Shown here one piece after another: positions 62,049 through 64,000 of a stretch of DNA of 64,000 nt (position 1 is its first letter; the number at the start of each line of letters is the position of its first letter). The stretch is from an uncultured Lachnospiraceae bacterium (GTDB lineage Bacteria > Bacillota > Clostridia > Lachnospirales > Lachnospiraceae). Position numbers and translations under genes: made by a program. Under the pieces are notes generated by a model that was given only the letters and a program-made list of their open reading frames with translations, searched no databases and was not told where the DNA came from. Location: positions 1-64,000 of the forward strand of contig CADBPM010000026.1 of the NCBI GenBank assembly GCA_902796595.1, read 5' to 3'.

Positions 62049-63467
62049 CTATTTCCTTAAAACTCTGCAATCATTTCTGACTACATTATAGTAACCCTTT
62101 TTACAAGCATGGAGACAAGCATCGCGAAGAGAAAACTTTCCTTCCTGCAAGCTTCCAACCACTTCCTTAAGAACTTTACCCCTGACAGCATACATTTCCT
62201 TATTTACAGATAGTACATTAAAAGGCATATTGATAAGGCTCGCCAAAGGAAGATTTCCGCCGTCGATCACATTTCCACTCTCATCAAAACCCGACAAAAT
62301 ACGTTCTCCGTCTTTCTCCTTTACTGCAAGCCCCACAAAGCCTGCATGAGAAAGTGCGGCGTGACCCAACAGTTTTTCTACATCCACTGCCTCCGGCAAT
62401 TCTATAAGATCAGTTCTTGCAACAAGGACAAGTTTGTCCGAAATATCGTATTCTTCAAGTTTCCTGTAAAGAACATTCACATCTTCAATTTCATAAGAGC
62501 TCATTTCAACCCAAGTTACCTTAAAATGCACTTGCTCTTCGTTAATAGGTTCTGTAGTTACAAGGATAACTTCTGCATTTTGAGGCACACACCAGTCCAC
62601 CCTCGTCTGGTAACAGTCAGACAGATAAGTTAGCTCTGCCTTACGCCCCTGCCTTTTAACTGCCTCTTCTTTTGCTCTTTTTGCAGCTGTGTATGCATAC
62701 ATTTTGGATGTCGGATTGGAACTTGTAGAGTTCTTTCCATTACGCCAATGATAGCAGACATACGGCACATGACCAACCTTATCTATTTTTTCAATAAATC
62801 TGAGTGTCAGGTCATAGTCCTGCGAACCGTTAAAATCAGACCTAAGACCCCCAAGTTCCTTTACGATACTTGCCCTGTACATGGACAGATGCGAAGTGTA
62901 CATGATCGACATAAAAGTGTCCGGCGACCAGTCAGGTTTAAATAATGGATAGAAAAAACTCTTTCCTTCATGGTCTGTATTGTCGCTGTCGGTATAGATA
63001 AAATCATATCCATATTTTACCTGTACAGCCACCATTGCGCTCACAGCTCCCGGTTCAATGAAATCATCGCAATCCATAAAAGCTATAAATTCACCTGAAG
63101 AAAGTGCTATGGCATCATTAGTTGTTTCTGCTATATGCTTGTTTTCCTTATGATAAGCAACCTTAACTCTTGGGTTTCCTTCGTAGGATTTCAACGTATC
63201 CGTAGTTTCCTTCATTGTAGAAGCATCATCTACAAGCACAAGCTCAACATTGTGATAATCCTGATTTAAAACAGACTCTATGCAATCCGTAAGGATCTTC
63301 TTCTCTGTATTATAAACAGGCACAACAAAAGATACCCTATAAGGCTCGTCTTTATTTTCTCCAACAGGAGGCAGGTAATGCGCCCTTTTTCTTCCGTATG
63401 TATATGCAGACTTCATCCTGCTAAGCTTTGCTCTCAGTATATTTTTAACAGCTATGATCGCACTCAT
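62049..63467 (-). CDS. GT2-family glycosyltransferase with C-terminal extension
   Basis: 472 aa. N-terminal GT-A domain (about 40-270) with VSFVVPVYNTEKK, LVLVDDAST, the DxD region FMDCDDFIEPGA, and QDYDLTLRFIEK. A second domain of about 200 residues (DNCYQ-like start near 285) with no family I recognise follows. AAAAGGAAT precedes the ATG. Probably builds surface polysaccharide. Directly downstream of tandem family 2 repeats that supply a TATAAT box. Confidence 0.85.
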   Translation of the reverse strand: MSAIIAVKNILRAKLSRMKSAYTYGRKRAHYLPPVGENKDEPYRVSFVVPVYNTEKKILTDCIESVLNQDYHNVELVLVDDASTMKETTDTLKSYEGNPRVKVAYHKENKHIAETTNDAIALSSGEFIAFMDCDDFIEPGAVSAMVAVQVKYGYDFIYTDSDNTDHEGKSFFYPLFKPDWSPDTFMSIMYTSHLSMYRASIVKELGGLRSDFNGSQDYDLTLRFIEKIDKVGHVPYVCYHWRNGKNSTSSNPTSKMYAYTAAKRAKEEAVKRQGRKAELTYLSDCYQTRVDWCVPQNAEVILVTTEPINEEQVHFKVTWVEMSSYEIEDVNVLYRKLEEYDISDKLVLVARTDLIELPEAVDVEKLLGHAALSHAGFVGLAVKEKDGERILSGFDESGNVIDGGNLPLASLINMPFNVLSVNKEMYAVRGKVLKEVVGSLQEGKFSLRDACLHACKKGYYNVVRNDCRVLRK

Positions 63468-63492
63468 TATTCCTTTTGCTCCACTCTATTCA

Positions 63493-63669
63493 GACAGATT
63501 ATAGAACCATTCGCTCATGAAAATCGCCTATCGGCGATGAGCGATGGCTGCATCTTATTGCTTTGCAATAAGACAGATTATGGAACCATTCGCTCATGAA
63601 AATCGCCTATCGGCGATGAGCGATGGCTACATCTTATTGCTTCGCAATAAGACAGATTATGGAACCATT
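63493..63669 (-). repeat. Tandem 79-bp repeats, family 2 element
   Basis: Two complete 79-bp units (63493-63571, 63572-63650) and the first 19 bases of a third. Each unit has a nested TCGCTCAT...ATGAGCGA / ATCGCC...GGCGAT hairpin and a TTATTGC...GCAATAA hairpin. The units are nearly identical. Confidence 0.9.
63498..63503 (-). promoter_or_regulatory. -10 box of the GT2 operon inside the repeat
   Basis: TATAAT on the minus strand, 31 bp before the ATG at 63467. The same position in the other units reads CATAAT. No good -35 box is visible. Confidence 0.35.
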
Positions 63670-63732
63670 TTATCACATATACCTTAAAAGGTCTATCGCA
63701 TACTGTGCTTTTGCTTCGCAATAAGACAAACT
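63670..63732. other. Spacer with repeat fragment
   Basis: Contains TGTGCTTTTGCTTCGCAATAAGACA (63704-63727), which combines a family 3 arm with the end of family 2. Nothing else seen. Confidence 0.4.
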
Positions 63733-63772
63733 AAAAAAGTTGAAATGACTTTCATATCATTTCAACCTTTTT
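63733..63772 (-). terminator. Terminator of the partial gene at the right edge
   Basis: GTTGAAATGA (63739-63748) / TCATTTCAAC (63757-63766) with TTTTTT following on the minus strand, seven bases after the stop. Confidence 0.88.
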
Positions 63773-63779
63773 AAACTAA

Positions 63780-64000
63780 TTATTTTCTTTTTTCAGGGTC
63801 TTCATCACGGAATTGAATCCTCTGTCCATCGTTATTTCTGAGTCTGTTACATTCATAAGAAAGACTTGTAAAAGTCTTATCTCCTGACTTCTTATACGCC
63901 TCTACGTAAATATAATATGTCTTATGAGTATTGAACTTCTTACCCTCAAACTTCTTCAACACTACACTTGTACTATTTTCACCTTTAAGAGTCTTGACGC
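63780..64000 (-). CDS. C-terminal end of a secreted or surface protein (partial, runs off the window)
   Basis: At least 72 codons, open to the right edge; the start is outside the window. The stretch KTYYIYVEAYKKSGDK has the beta-strand pattern of fibronectin type III or similar Ig-like domains often found in exported Clostridial proteins. The tail is charged (DEDPEKRK). Neither function nor full length can be told. Confidence 0.6.
   Translation of the reverse strand, partial: VKTLKGENSTSVVLKKFEGKKFNTHKTYYIYVEAYKKSGDKTFTSLSYECNRLRNNDGQRIQFRDEDPEKRK

Noticed and set aside
63493-63669. CRISPR array
   Set aside because: The 79-bp units are directly joined with no unique spacers and no cas genes nearby; they are tandem hairpin repeats.

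Overview
The window is a gene-dense chromosomal segment of a Gram-positive anaerobe, most likely a motile member of the Lachnospiraceae (Clostridia). This rests on a Na+-type biotin decarboxylase operon, fhs, HemZ, Rex, ScpA/ScpB, SerRS/MecA, YjfB, DUF5685 and FtsK/SpoIIIE-type genes, AGGAGG-type ribosome binding sites, moderate-to-low G+C, and the absence of outer-membrane genes. I recognise no rRNA or tRNA genes, prophage, IS element or CRISPR array. All protein genes but one (upp) lie on the minus strand.

Layout, left to right (transcription mostly right to left). 0.2-5.6 kb: a five-gene biotin-dependent decarboxylase/transcarboxylase operon with its own promoter. 5.6-7.1 kb: scpA-scpB. 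7.2-10.4 kb: a DAHP synthase, a radical SAM protein and a PfkB sugar kinase. 10.4-11.1 kb: a 700-bp intergenic region with two strong plus-strand promoters and a terminated RNA, then upp. 11.8-21.9 kb: rel, MBL hydrolase, hemZ, HD-GYP, hisS, a small protein, aspS and galM, tightly coupled at the rel end. 21.9-28.7 kb: uppP, apt, yjfB, a DegT aminotransferase, recJ and ilvN-ilvC. 28.8-32.2 kb: a small protein, a secreted transglutaminase, a candidate structured RNA and fhs. 32.3-38.5 kb: comEA, a two-component system, a GerMN lipoprotein and comEC in one overlapping operon. 38.7-41.7 kb: a MacB-type ABC exporter with adaptor. 41.8-44.2 kb: a small protein behind a flagellar-type promoter, and a DUF5685/J-domain/membrane module. 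44.4-49.0 kb: mecA-serS and CIRCE-controlled lon. 49.2-57.0 kb: a YczE-like protein, purC, a fucose-isomerase-family enzyme, a long FtsK, mscL and rlmH. 57.1-61.0 kb: rex-acpS-nnr-alr behind a consensus promoter overlapped by a Rex-like operator. 61.1-64.0 kb: two GT2 glycosyltransferases and the 3' end of a secreted-type protein.

What ordinary annotation does not explain is mainly between genes. Three families of dispersed two-hairpin elements occur in leaders and spacers, and in two families paired changes preserve the stems while the linkers stay constant. Two loci look like independent non-coding RNAs: 10.7-11.02 kb on the plus strand and 30.07-30.25 kb on the minus strand. Other points of interest are the hybrid transcarboxylase/Na+-pump operon with a lipoprotein-OadG fusion, the two-component system inside the DNA-uptake operon, and the CIRCE box on lon. 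All promoter, terminator and RNA calls were read by eye; no folding or database search was run.
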